Assembly: GCF_000471905.2 (NCBI RefSeq)
Contig: NW_006499973.1
Span: 5,519,213 to 5,583,212, forward strand
Origin: Amborella trichopoda
Taxonomy: Eukaryota > Streptophyta > Magnoliopsida > Amborellales > Amborellaceae
Direction of reading: 5' to 3'
DNA length: 64,000 nt
The notes under the pieces are model-generated. The model saw nothing but the letters and a program-made list of their open reading frames with translations. It did not search any database and was not told where the DNA came from. The translations under genes were made by a program, and so were the position numbers. Positions 1-11,829 of the stretch are shown in pieces (the first letter of the stretch is position 1; every line of letters begins with the position of its first letter).

Positions 1-499
1 TTGTGAGAACTCAGCGCTGATTGCATTGTGAGAACTGAACGCCAGTTGTATTGTGAGAACTCAGCTCTGGTTGAAAATTCACAACAAATAGCACTACACA
101 TGGCGCCGACCGTATTTCAAGCAGTATATGCCCTACCACTTTCCCTAGTGGACTTGCACCTAGACCGTTGCACCTAAACTATGACCTCCTCAATGGAGTC
201 ATGAGCTGTCCCTCATCCCCCACTAGGAGTCACACCCATACTATGGCCCATCATCCTCAATGAAGATAGGGTCATTCTTACCTCCCCAATCCTCAGGGAG
301 TCGGCTTACAGGTCATAAAGTCTCATCTTTCACCCCAAAGAGTGCCTTACCCCTTAAAAAACACCGCAAGGTCCACTTCAGTTGGACATCCTTCATCAGG
401 TCACCATTTCCACTTACCCCTTAGTTTGTGAATGGTTTTAGCCATGTAATCCCCAGGGAGTCAGATTACTGTCAACATGCCTATTCCTCATGAAGCTCC

Positions 500-1130
500 A
501 CCTACATGACGACCCACACCACGGTCTGTGATGCACGATGCTAAACTTCACAACCATGGTCTAGACACATGACCCTAAACTTTGCGGTCCAAACTATATG
601 ACCTTAAACTGCAGTAGAGGTCAAGTGGCACGACCTTAAACTGCATGGTCCAAACTATATGACCTTAAACCATAGTCTATGTCCCGGTCACACGACGTTA
701 AAATGCACAACACCACGTCCAAACTATACGACCTTAAACTGTAGTGGAGGTCTTGTTGCACGACCTTAAACTGCATGGTCAAAACTATATGACCTTAAAC
801 CATAGTTTATGTCGCAGTCGTACGACGTTAAAATGCACAAGACCATGGTCTGAACTATATGACCTTGAATTGTAGTGGAGGTCTAGTTGCACGACCTTAA
901 ACTGCATGGTCCAAACTATATGACCTTAAACCATAGTCTACGTCCCGGTCACATGATGTTAAACTGAACAACACCATGGTCCGAACTATATGACTTTAAA
1001 CTGTAGCGAAGGTCAAGTTGCACGACCTTAAACTGCATAGTCCTAGTTTTATGACTTTCAAACTGCATAACCATGGTCCCACTATATGACCTTAAAATAT
1101 AGTACATGTCCTGGTTGCATGACGATAAAC
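500..1130 (+). repeat. ~31-bp subunit tandem array, A1 5' LTR
   Basis: The phrase 'gaccttaaac' recurs about every 31 bp, alternating with variants such as 'gacgttaaa'. The subunits form a higher-order unit of roughly 120-140 bp carrying 'ctgcatggtcc' and 'ctatatgacc'. Further isolated copies occur at 1500-1580. Equivalent arrays lie at 16060-16640, 22890-23230 and, reversed, 56770-57250. Confidence 0.8.
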
Positions 1131-1939
1131 TGCTTTGCCTAGGTCAAGGAGGCATGACCATAAACTCGCCCCCACATACGCACACGCCTTTACGTGCACT
1201 TTCACGCACACCTTTCCTAACCTACCCCGTTAGAGTGCACACATCACCTTCATTACCTCCCCATGAGTTCATCACCCAACATCTTTCCCCAGTAAGTCTC
1301 ACCCATGCTCACAAAACGGTGAACCATCCTGTCATCCATACTCGATGTAAATTAGTGGGTCACCGTTGTCCACTAACCTTTCATACATCACCCATATCTC
1401 ATGGGTAGCCTCGAGCCATCTCCCCAAGAGAGCCAAACCACCACCATATTCATTCCAAAGCATTCATAAACTGTCATCATCACCATTGCAGTTCAGCTAT
1501 ATGACCTTAAAACCATGACGCACATCCAGGCTGCATGGCGTTAAATTGTTTCGCACAGATCAAGGAGGCATGATCATAAACTCGCCCTCAACAAAAAAAA
1601 AAAAAAAAAGAAATAATGAGGGAACATTATGAATAAAAACAATGGACGGGCATGGTCATGAAACCATGAGTAAAAGAGTTCCGTGAATAAAAATCGGGCA
1701 CGGTGAAAACCCGAAAGGGCATCGTGAGTAATATGAAAAAAGAGGGTGGACATGGCCGAAAGGTCATGGGTAAAAGAGCCCCAAATAAAACGAAGTTCGT
1801 GAAAACCGTCTCTACAGTGTCGCTTCCCCAGTCTAAGTGAAAACCTGGAAAGGACGCTTGGACCAATAAATAGGTTACTTCAGACAGCACTACCTTCATC
1901 GTCAAGATGTCCAGTAGGATGGAGACGGTACAATCATCC

Positions 1940-2130
1940 CTGGATATTTCTTCTTCTGTCTTGGGTGAATAGGTAGCTCAGTCGACACCCCTCTTCAGTC
2001 TTGGGTGTACAGGTAGCCCAGTCAACATCCTTCTTCAGTCTTGGGTGAACAGGCATCCTAGTCGACGTCCTTCTTCAGTCTTGAGTGAACAGGTAGCCCA
2101 ATCGACATCCTTCCTCAGAGCCAAGTGACA
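1940..2130 (+). repeat. 40-bp minisatellite, about 5 units, A1 5' LTR
   Basis: The unit 'cttcttcagtcttgggtgaa' followed by 'caggtagcccagtcgacatc' repeats at exactly 40 bp (for example at 1981 and 2021). The matching array in the 3' LTR has about three times as many units, and the A3 and A4 copies have none. Confidence 0.85.
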
Positions 2131-2149
2131 ACATAGCCCGGTCATTCTC

Positions 2150-2750
2150 CTTCTCTTACAAGACCTCCTCCCCATGCACGAAGTGTCCATTCCTTCTCCT
2201 TCTCTTACAAGGCCTCCTCCCCATGCACGGAGTGTGCATGCCTTCTCCTTCTCTTATAAGACCTCCTCCCCATGCACAGAATGTGCATGCCTTCTCCTTC
2301 TCTTACAAGATCTCCTCCCCATGAACGGAGTGTGCATGCTTTCTCCTCTCTTACATGACTTACTCCCCATGCACTGAGTGTGCATGCCTTCTACTTCTTT
2401 TACAAGACCTCCTCCCCATGCATGGATTGTGTGTGCCTTCTCCTTCTCTTACAAGACCCCCTCCCCATGCAAAGAGTGTGGATGCCTTCTCCTTCTCTTA
2501 CAAGACCTCCTCCCCATGCACGGAGTGTGGATGCCTTCTCCTTCTCTTACAAGACCTCGTCCCCATGAATGGAGTGTGCATGCCTTCTTCTTCTCTTATA
2601 GACCTCCTTCCCATGCACGGAGCGTGCATGCCTTCACCTTCTCTTATAGACCGCCTCCCCATGCATGGAGTATGCATGCCTTCTCCTTCTCTTATAGATC
2701 TTCTTCCCATGCACGGAGTGTGCATACGTTCTCCTTCTCTCATAGACCCC
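2150..2750 (+). repeat. 48-49-bp minisatellite, about 12 units, A1 5' LTR
   Basis: The unit reads roughly 'ccttctccttctcttacaag', 'acctcctccccatgcacgga', 'gtgtgcatg', with a measured period of 49 bp (2241 to 2290); the last units are 48 bp. It is pyrimidine-rich on the + strand. Several open frames run through it on both strands, which follows from low stop-codon density in a repeated unit and is not evidence of a gene. Confidence 0.85.
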
Positions 2751-4487
2751 CCTCTCCAATAGGCTAGGTGACAAAGTAGCCCAGTCATCATCCCCCCAAG
2801 GCATAAAATGACAAAGCTAAGGAAGAACTTGTTGGAGGCTTTAGCTCTCCTAGCCTGCATGACCAGACCTTCGGGATCGGCTAATAAAACCTACCCTCAA
2901 TTGGACTCGGTAGACGAGACCAATAGTGGTACTCGGATCGTCAAAAGCAAACCTGATATAGCAGCAAACAAACATCGTAAAAAAGTCTCTTCTCCCCCTA
3001 AAGTCTTCACGGACGGACCTACGAATAATGCATCCCTAGGTTTGAGCAACCTAGTTACACCATTACGTGAATCTCCTCGACGTTCACGTGGTCCTGTGGA
3101 TATGAATAAAAAAATTAAAAGCCGAAGGTAAATTTCCAAATGATTGTCCTTCTTGCTTCTCTTGAAGCACAACATTCGACAGGGCAAGCTGTTTGAACGT
3201 ATTTTTCATCACCTTGGTCTCTGGTAAGAAGCAGGTCAATAAAGCCTTATGAAACAGTGGAAAATTATTGATGATCTCATAATGGACCTATAATTACTTA
3301 AGATCATCATTAGCACTTCAAAAGACCACCTGTCAAGTTTCGTCATGATCAGACATGTCTAAGGCAGTAAACACAAAGAAATCGTTCTCGAAAAATTGGC
3401 ATCTAGCGCCTTGAAACAGACCCTACAACTGGAGCTACTTTTTCGGGGTCTCAAATTATTATGGAACTACCTTCATTGGATCCAGCATGGCTGAAAGCCC
3501 CTATGGGCCAAGTTTAGGCTTGATCAGACAAAAGATATGAGCAAAACATTGAAACAAGAGAGGTCGTGCACTATTCCCGTATGGCCTCACTACATCAAAA
3601 CACCATTAAAGTTGGCTATTTTTACAGTCACTGGTAGTCACTTTTGGGGCCTGTAACTCACTCGTTTGAAATTGGATCACTCCGAAATTTGGTGAGCGTA
3701 TTGGTCTCATCAAGACGAACAACTTGATATGTGCTACGCCTCTGGATGATATCCGAGCAGGGAGAAAAGCTAGAGAGAAGTTGTCAATCCATGAAGAAAC
3801 TGTAGAAAATTCAGCTACGACACGTCTCGCTCGATGGACCAAATCACGACGCCTGCACAACGGATCGATGCAAGACCAATTCCATTGTGTGCGTAATGTT
3901 CAGGGCTACCATCGGACCAAACCACGCGCACGTAATGGACGGTCATATTTCATGCATGAAGCAAACAAAGTTACTGAAATTTCAGCCGCCGAATTCTAGA
4001 TTCTAGCCAAAACTCAAAAGTTACAATATCTTTGTTTGGGCTCCAAATCGCATTCCAATTGTTGCCATGCGAACATGATGACATGCTTAGTGCGATACAA
4101 TGAAGAAATCATATATAACATTGAGGAAAGACCGCACTATCGATCCAAAATTTCCAAGATTCTAACAAATTTCAAGTCTCGTGATCATGACTAAAAAACA
4201 TGATTCATGGCTCGAAGTTGGCATTAAAACAATCGCCATGTCGAGCCCTACAAGAAAACAATAGTATTTCTACCAAACGGACATCCGAACAACCTCCGAT
4301 CAGCCATGAAAGATCATGCAAGTTCTCTAGCAGCCACAGGGATTGTTCTGAAATTCCACACATTGTTAGGCAGGGGCAAAACAGTCATTTTGCAACCATT
4401 TTTAAAATTGCTTTTAATTCAATTCATTATTAATTTTCAGTAATTAGGTTTAATTTTGATCAATCCACCCTTGTTTGGGCACAACTC

Positions 4488-4495
4488 TATATAAA
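4488..4495 (+). promoter_or_regulatory. TATA box of A1 5' LTR
   Basis: TATATAAA lies at the same place in all four copies that cover this part of the LTR (4488, 20264, 26027 and, reversed, 53793). It is preceded by a conserved single-copy stretch and followed about 80 bp later by a poly(A) signal, the layout of a U3/R boundary. By family knowledge this is the Pol II start for the element RNA. Confidence 0.7.
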
Positions 4496-4572
4496 CAGGC
4501 ACTGCCTCATTGTAAAAGGACAGCACACATACCCCACCACCTCTCGATCTTGAGTCGAGTTTTTGAAGATTC

Positions 4573-4578
4573 AATAAA
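4573..4578 (+). terminator. Poly(A) signal of A1 5' LTR
   Basis: AATAAA in 'gattcaataaaa', conserved in the four LTR copies at the same distance from the TATA box and followed by 'gcttgagcttgtgagtatgt', also conserved. It probably marks the end of the R region. Confidence 0.65.
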
Positions 4579-4659
4579 AATTTTGATTCTTTGCTTGAGC
4601 TTGTGAGTATGTCTTGGTGAGAGAGAGAGCAGAGGGTCGGTACCCTTTGGGCAGGCAAC

Positions 4660-5300
4660 TTTCTCTCTCCTCCCCTCTCTCTCTCTTATTTTGTCAACTG
4701 GAGGGACCTAGTACCGATTTGTCTCCTCTTTCTTCTTCCATCAGTCGGTAAGACCTAGCACTGATTCAGTTTCTCTCTCTTCTACTGTCAACTGGCAAGA
4801 CCTAGCACCAGTTGATCTCCTTTCTCTTCATCTATCAGTCAGTGAGGCCTAGCGTCGATTGATCCCCTCTCTCTTCATCTATTAGTCGGTGAGACATAGC
4901 ATTGGTTGGTCCACTCTCTCTTTGTCTATCAGCCGGTGAGACCTAGCCCCAGTTGGTCCCCTCTCTCTTCATCTATTTGTCGGTGAGACCTAGTGCCAGT
5001 TGGTCTCCTTGTCTACCAGTCGGTGGGACCTAGCACCGGTTGGTCTCCTCTCTCTCCTTCTACCAGTCAGTGAGACCTAGCGTCGGTTGGACTCCTCTCT
5101 CTTCTTCTATCAGTCGGCAAGGTTTAGAGCCAACTATTTTTCCCTATTTTCCTCTGTCAGTTAGTGAGACTAAGCGCAAGTCGACTCCCTTCCTCTCTTC
5201 TCATCTAACACAGTCGGTGAAGGTTAGCGTCGATTGCTTCCTCTCTCTCCAATCTCCTAAAATAGTCGGCGATGTCTAGCGCTGACCGCATCTCTTCTTC
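4660..5300 (+). repeat. CT-rich tract and ~45-60-bp array in U5, A1 5' LTR
   Basis: A CT microsatellite is followed by about a dozen degenerate units of the type 'cagtcggtgagacctagcac' plus 'cggttggtctcctctctct'. The strand bias is strong (C and T on +). The same array occurs at 20390-21140, 26110-27050 and, reversed, 52690-53710. The 'agcaccggttgg' part resembles the short motif found in the upstream part of the same LTR. Confidence 0.75.
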
Positions 5301-6032
5301 CTTCTTCTCTCTTCTTCCTCCTGTCCCCTTCCTGTCGTTCACGATTCCTCTGCTGCTCTCTCTTTTGACCAAGGGGGATTGCGGTTAGCATCTCATGGTA
5401 GTCCTATCGTCTAGCAATAATGTTGTCATGATAGGTTCGCTTGGCCCGTTTTATTGCCATAAAAGACCGACCATCGTGCCTAGCTAGTCGATATTGGCAA
5501 TTATGTCTAATAGCAATCCCTTGAGCAGGTCTGACTTACCGAGCCTGTTTCGCAACCACGCTATGTCAATTATCCACCAGTCTAGTCCATGCCCTGACCT
5601 TCTTGCTTAATTGAATTCTTCTCTCCGCCATCTTTCTTTCTTCTTCTTGAATGCTCATGCTTGTGTACGCTCATCAAGGAGGAAAAGGATGAGGTCTGAC
5701 CCACCTGTCCCATAACCTTTGCCATATATGTGTGTGATTGCAGAAAGTAAAAAATAAGATAACTACAAGCCATGGGAGGCGATTCTGAACCAGTTTCATT
5801 ACTGGGGGGCTTTCTTCATGATCTAAGAGGGTGCCCACACGAGTCAGCCGGAGTAAGTCTCGAACCCACCTTTTAAAATTCCTCTCTCACTGGTTGGTTA
5901 CACCAGGCCTCTTTTTCGAAGTACGTTCCCAAGAGAGCGATCACATTAATGTCCTGGGTCTTCCCCGAAACCCGAGATACGAGCTGCCTGATCCCCCAGT
6001 GATCCGAAGGGCGAGATCGAGGCACCTAACCA

Positions 6033-6590
6033 ACGACCTCCTCGTACTCCTCCTATGCACACACAAGTGCACCCTATAAGGGACAGGCCTGCACCTGTTC
6101 TCTTACAAACACTTGATCGTAGTTATCGACCTCTTAAGGCTAGCTCATTTGCACGAGCCCGGGTGGACCCCCAGGTCCCTCAAGATCCTTCTTCGAGGGG
6201 AGCACACGCATCGCCATCTCAGGCCATCCCTCGTCCTCAACTCAGGCCTTCTCATGAGTCAACCCTGCTCTTGCTCGCTCCTTCTTCATCGAGCAAGCAC
6301 CTTCAGCCTTGGTACTCGAAGGTTTTCCCTAAGAGTACCATCCTGAACCAGCCCCAACACATTGGTCATGTCTCCGAAGCTCATAAGAGAGCTCGGGGCA
6401 TGGACCTCACAAAAGATCGAGTCCTTCATCCTCCCCTCCCCAAGATGACTCCAGTTCCTGACCCTCATCCTTTACCACACCTAATGGAGACAGCTCTCTC
6501 CTGTAAGAAAAGTTGACCAACCGTGACCTAGATCACAATTTTGGCAAGAGGTCGATCAAAACCGCAAGGTTAAACATGATAGAGGTCTGA
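6033..6590 (+). other. Leader between A1 5' LTR and gag
   Basis: About 560 bases with no domain I can recognise. Two overlapping open frames (6055-6516 and 6113-6346) are proline/serine-rich and unlike any known gag segment. A tRNA-complementary primer site of the usual TGG-start type was not seen. Confidence 0.4.
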
Positions 6591-8520
6591 AAAGTTTGAC
6601 TAGGGAGGCGACCATGGTAGTCAAAACTGCCAATTTTGACGACCCTCTTAACTTGAATCCCTTCTACCCCCTTCAAATGATGAAGCCTGAAGAAGAGCTC
6701 TATGAGGCATGTCCTGTGGTTACTGTCCCAGAAGAAGATCTAGTTACTCAACAACCACGGTCTCAAGATCGTCATGAACCGGTCCCACAGCCACGGTTCC
6801 AAGACCATTGAGAACTGGTCCTGACGTGATCTGCGTACAAAAATCAAGTTCAGTTGGGGCATGCTAACCCCTTACTGACTGACCTACCAGGTCCGACCCC
6901 TCCCTAGAGAAACAGTCCGCATAATGGTTGTAAGCGATCCCAGTGATGCGCATGAAGATCGTATGAACAAGTTTGAGGATATGGTGCACACAATGATGAA
7001 AACGATCGATTGTATTGATGCTGCACGTCAGTCGGCTAGCCATGAGGTCAATTCCCATCACTTTAATGGTATATCTCCACGGTAGCCTCCTCCATCTACC
7101 TCGCAGGACAATTCTGTCCCTCATCTGGTCTCTCAGTCTGATATTGATGCTATGGTCATCCATAGCCTAAAGAATAGGCAAATTCCAGGCATACAGGGGG
7201 TGAAGCCTTATCAAAGACCATACCCCTCCTATATTGATCAAGTCCCATTCCCTTCAGACTCTAACATAAGGAAGTTTCCTCTATTAAGTGGAACCACCTC
7301 CCCAAACCAGCATATCACCCACTTCCAGGTGGAATGTCGGGAAATGGCATCTGACGGGAGACTTCTTCTCCATCAGTTCATCGAGACCCTTGATAGCCTG
7401 GCATTTCAATGGTATGCTCGACTTCCTCCAAACTTGGTGCATACATGGGAGGAGATGGAGAAAATGTTCTACCAACGTTTCTATGAGGTCAAGAGCTCAA
7501 ACCATCAAGCTTCTCACCTTGACTCAAGACCCCGATGAGCTTGTAGATAAGTTCATATCAAGATGAAGAAACTTTGCTTCCCGCTCATAATCCTATGCCT
7601 GAGAAGGAAGTAGTACAAACTTGCGTGCAGAATATGTGACCTGAAATCGCTCTACATGTCAAGGCCTCCAATTCGACCTCCATGTCAAAGTTGATCTCCA
7701 AATAAGATCACATAGAAAGTTTGTCACGTCTTCTCGGTGTGACACGACAACCATCTACAACTTTAGCAAGTAACCGGGGCAATGGTAGCTCTTGGAATAA
7801 CACACATGGCAGCCAACAAAAAAGGGTAATCAGTCCAGCCGTCATGGTCACTGATTCAAAGAAGGCTTCCCCCCAAACTTTGAACCTCTTTAAAGGGGTA
7901 ACCGCAACAACAATAACACCCCAAACTGGCAAGCAACAACCATCGTATAATAGGGTACCTCCACCAGCCAACTTTGATCGAAGTAATTATCTCTCCAGGC
8001 AGAGGATTAAGGTCTATCCCTTCAACAAAGAATGGGTCCTTGCATTGTTCCAGTTATTAGTGGAGCAAAATATGATCCAGCTTCCAGTAACCAAGTTCCC
8101 TGAGCAATCTGGCCTTGATGATCAGGCCAATTATTGTGCTTACAATCAGAGGATTAATCATCCTACGGATGACTGCTACATGATGAAGGACATCATTGAG
8201 GCCCTGATTTAGAAGGGTCAGATAAAGCTTGAAGACCTAAAGAAGGCCTTCGGCGCAGCTAAGGCCTCCCATGTTGTAACCATCCAGGAGAAGGATGAAT
8301 TGCCTGGAATTCTCTACACCTTCTTCATCATAATGCTTCAGAAGGGCATAATCACACCGAAGCAGGCATGACAACCCCTTCACCTTATTAAGGGGATTAA
8401 AGATTGTTGGTGTCCATACCATCAGATAAGAGGTCATTACTTGTCAGAATGCACAACTTTCCTTGACATATTGTCAAAGAAGATGCAGGAGTATCAAGAA
8501 TTCTACAATCTTCTTGTAAG
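6591..8520 (+). pseudogene. gag remnant of A1
   Basis: Fragments show a Ty3/Gypsy capsid-like segment at 7152-7570 (a 'HITHFQVECREMASDG...LAFQWYARLP' type stretch, then 'WEEMEKMFYQRFYE', typical of retrotransposon gag). At 7960-8470 there are two zinc-knuckle-like pieces: 'CAYNQRINHPTDDCYMMKD' and a second cysteine/histidine cluster near 8410-8465. This two-knuckle tail is usual in Tat gag. The gag is broken in several places. Confidence 0.75.
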
Positions 8521-9935
8521 TGATTCTCAAATCATTTCCTCATCGGGGTAAGAAGATCTCACAAGGCAGGACCTTCCCATCGATGACTCTGTGGAGCCCT
8601 CAACTTCCCAGCCATGGATGATCAACCATGGCCGAAGTAGACTCAAGTCTTTGAGGCGAGAAGCAGTTTGTCAAGCTAAGGTTGTTTGCCAGCCCAGCGA
8701 GACGAATCACACATTATCTCCGAAAACAAGAAAAATACGGGCACCAAGGGCTACTCACTGAAGAAACAATACCTCTCAACCAATAGTCGAGTAGGAATTT
8801 CTCAAGTCCCTTCCTCTGTTGCCAACTTTGCTGGACTTCATCCACGACATGATCCTTTTTCCTTGTTCATCTTGTCAAGAAGACATCCCCGTGACAACTT
8901 CCACTCAGCAAATGTCCGATGAGGGTGACGACGTTAAAAGCACTCCCTAATGGTTTGAGCAAGGGAAAGACCTAAACGATCCCCAGCACCCGTCTATTCC
9001 TCGTGATGACGTAAAAAGCTGCCCAGATTGGTTTGATGAGGGGAACGACCTTAAAAGTCCCCCACTTTCCAACCCTTCTCCCCTGCACCCGTCCAATCAT
9101 GCTTCTTATTCTCTTATGTCTTCTACAGTTCTGACCTTGATAAGACCAGACTTCAAGGCTCTCGACTGGGAATTCGAAGGAATCAATATAAGAATAATGC
9201 AACGGAAGCGATTGAGAAAGACCTTGGCACTGGTAGAATATTCTTAATAGTTGCTACTGCCCTGACAGCTAAAGCTAAGGCAGAGCCACCTTCATCAAAG
9301 AAGTGCAAGAAGTCAAAGCAAAAAAAGCCCCAGTGGTCCCCTGAGCCTGACTTCGAGCAGCGATTGAGAGAATTAAGAGGACAAAGCTTCTATTCTTAGG
9401 AGGCTTGCCACATGATACAAGTTTGTGAAGAACCGGCTGGCTTGGAGCAAACACTCGAGGCATCCGTACAAATACCGTATGGTTCATATGAAGACACTCT
9501 TCACATCATCATTGTTAATCCTCAATTCCCCTCTAATGTTCAAAACAAGCCTCTCCAACCTGACGCGTTCACCACGTTTGAGGTTGACCTTTCCGTCACT
9601 CGATTCCAGGAAGGTGCAGAAATTATGACCAACTCTGGACCTCTATTAGAGGTAGAAATGTCAGGATCATGGGTCTATGCACTTGAGGTTGATAAAAAAA
9701 TCCTTGAGAACGATGATGAAGAACTGCAAGAGGCTCCAAAAGAATGGGAAGAAAGTGGTCAGGCCACAGCTGACGAACTTGACAAAATAAATCTTCGAGA
9801 CGAAGCAGATCCCAAACCCACTTTCATTTTAGCGAATGTCTCCAAGAGAAAAAGAAGATTTCACCACCTTCTTGAAAGAAAACTCAGACATCTTTGCTTG
9901 GCTCTATCATGAGATGCCTTGGTTACACCCTCAAG
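8521..9935 (+). pseudogene. Protease region and protease-RT linker of A1
   Basis: No clear aspartic protease core survives to my eye. The frame at 9412-9912 ends in 'FILANVSKRKRRFHHLL', which resembles the Tat linker just before RT, and then 'FAWLYHEMPWLHP', a recognisable start of the plant Gypsy RT domain. About 8920-9080 holds a degenerate internal duplication (two 'gac..ttaaaag...tggtttgatgagg' segments). Decayed. Confidence 0.5.
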
Positions 9936-10079
9936 TAGCAGTTCACCATCTGGGCATCGATCCAACTATCGAACCAGTCAAATAGAAGTCGATCGAGCCA
10001 GTCAAGTAGAAGTCGAGAAGGTTCAGGCCTAACCTCGAGATACAGATAGACATCGAGAAAACCAAGCTCAAATAAGCAA

Positions 10080-10760
10080 GTTTCATCGGTGAAGTCAAAT
10101 ACCCGAAATGGCTAGCAAATGTCGTCTCAATCAAGAAAAGAACGGTCAAATTAGAGTGTGTATTGACTTTTGCCACGTGAACACCGCCTGTCCTAAGGAT
10201 GACTTCCCGTTGCCATTCATCGAGATGCTCATCGACTCTACAGCTCACTGCCAGATCCTTTCCTTCATGGGCGGATACTCCAGGTATAATCAAATAAGGA
10301 TGGCACCCAAAGACCAAGAGGCCTTCACATTCTTAACTCTATAAAGGGTATTTTGTTACACAATGATGCATTTTGAATTAAAGAATGCTGGGGCCACATA
10401 TCAGAGAGCAATGATGACCATTTTCAAGGACATGATACACAAAGAGGTGGAGTGTTATGTAGATGACTTGGTGGTAAAATCTGAAGAGAAGGATGGTCAC
10501 ATGAAGGACCTTGAAAAAGTATTTGAGCAACTATGTCTTCATCAACTTAAAATGAATCCACTGAAATGCGCTTTTGGCATGCGCTCCGAAAAGTTATTGG
10601 GGTTCATCATCAGACATCAAGGGCTTGAAGTTGAGCAGGTTAAGATCAAGGCAATCCAAGAAATGCCATCACCCACTACACGTCGAGGACTGCGCTCTCT
10701 TCAAGGGCAACTGGCATACATTTGCAGGTTATCTCGAACCTTGCACATCTGCTAAAGAAA
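10080..10760 (+). pseudogene. Reverse transcriptase remnant of A1
   Basis: 'VCIDFCHVNTACPKDDFPLP' at about 10155-10215 is RT motif 2/A surroundings; 'FELKNAGATYQRAM' and 'YVDDLVVKS' at 10372-10485 carry the catalytic YVDD; 'FGMRSEKLLGFIIRHQGLEV' at 10570-10635 is the thumb/connection start. These are standard Ty3/Gypsy RT motifs. The domain is interrupted more than once. Confidence 0.85.
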
Positions 10761-11700
10761 GATACCCCATTCATCTGGGATGAAGCATGTCAGGCAGCCC
10801 TTGATGACATCAAGCATTATTTTCTCAACCCTCCAATGCTCTCTACACCAGTATTGGGGAAACCCCTCATGCTTTATGTGGCTGCTATAGACGAGTCACT
10901 CAGAGAATAATTGGCACAAAACAATGAAGAGGGAAAGGAGACTGCATCATATGACCTCAGCCGTAGGATAGAAGGAGCCGAGAGGAACTATCCCTTTATT
11001 AAGAAGATGTGTCTGGCTTTGATATTCGCAGTACAAAAACTCCGCCATTACTTGTTTGGTCATGAAGTGAAACTTGTATCAAAAGCTGATCCTGTAAAAC
11101 TGCTCATGACACGTCCATCTTTGTCAAGACACCTTGTCAAGTGGGCATTATTGCTGATGGAGCCATAAAAGGCCATCAAGGGCCAGGCCTTGGCTGACTT
11201 TCTAGCAGCACACCCCGTGCTGGCCGAATCTCCTCTATCAAGTGACCTCCCTGATGAAGAAGTATTCTATGCCGACCTTGCTCTTGTGTGGGAATTATAC
11301 TTCGACAGAGCCTTTCAATTGGAATGAGGAGGCACCACAGTAGTATTCCTAACTCTTACAGGAGGAATACTGCCCCTTTCTTTCTCTCTCGCTCAAGCTG
11401 GTTCTCATAATTAAGAAGAATATCAGGCCCTTATAATCAGACTCAAGATAGCTTTCGATCTCAACTTGGAGCAGCTCAAGGCCTACGGTGACTTTGAGTT
11501 GGTTATCCGACTGCTCAAAGGGATTTATGATGTAAGAAAAGACACCCTCAAGCCTTATCACGATACTACAAAATTGTATATGGACCAATTCGAAGACGTA
11601 TCCCTGAGTCACATCCCCAGGAGGCTAAATTTGCAGGCTGATGCACTTGCAAAACTCAGCGCTACAATTCAGCTGTCCTCATCAGGACCCATGCTTGTTT
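10761..11700 (+). pseudogene. RNase H plus second (archaeal-type) RNase H of A1
   Basis: The usual RT-linked RNase H lies at 10761-11100 ('FIWDEACQAALDDIKHYF', 'RNYPFIKKMCLALIFAVQKLRHYLFGHEV'). It is followed by 'KAIKGQALADFLAAHP' at about 11169 and then a second RNase H-like segment: 'LYFDRAFQLE' near 11290, 'EEYQALIIRL' near 11420 and 'RLNLQADALAKLSA' near 11625. Two RNase H domains in this order are known from the plant Tat lineage. Decayed. Confidence 0.8.
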
Positions 11701-11829
11701 AGATGATGGAATGGATACACATCGAGCTAAAAACTGAAGCCGATGTTGATGACGAGAAAAATATTTTCCCCGAGTGTCCTCCTTATCCATTTGGAGCACT
11801 TCTATAGGCCAAAGAAGTAATCAAGACCA

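Larger units (their letters stand above)
1..6032 (+). repeat. 5' LTR of A1 (truncated by window edge)
   Basis: Position 1 corresponds to about 15515 of the A1 3' LTR, so roughly 1.2 kb of the LTR start is missing off the window. In order the LTR holds: a short GC-rich motif block (1-80), a 31-bp-type 'gaccttaaac' array, a 40-bp array, a 49-bp array, a single-copy stretch with the promoter (2790-4500), a TATA box and poly(A) signal, a CT-rich array, and a conserved tail. The right end is set at 6032 because copies A1, A3 and A4 all stay alike up to 'GGCAC(C/G)TAACCA' and then diverge. No standard tRNA primer-binding site is recognisable just after it. Confidence 0.8.

Noticed and set aside
1940-2750. 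Possible CRISPR-like array (regular direct repeats)
   Set aside because: Units are contiguous with no unique spacers, lie in a plant LTR, and no cas genes are present.
2174-2860. Several overlapping open frames of 60-135 residues on both strands, Ser/Pro/Leu-rich
   Set aside because: They are translations of the 49-bp minisatellite. A unit of 49 bp (3x16+1) makes all three frames cycle through the same sequence, so long frames on both strands come for free. The same applies to 18054-18546.
6055-6516. Extra ORF upstream of gag, as in Ogre
   Set aside because: The frame is proline/serine-rich with no known domain and overlaps another frame of equal quality, so there is not enough to call an Ogre-type ORF1.
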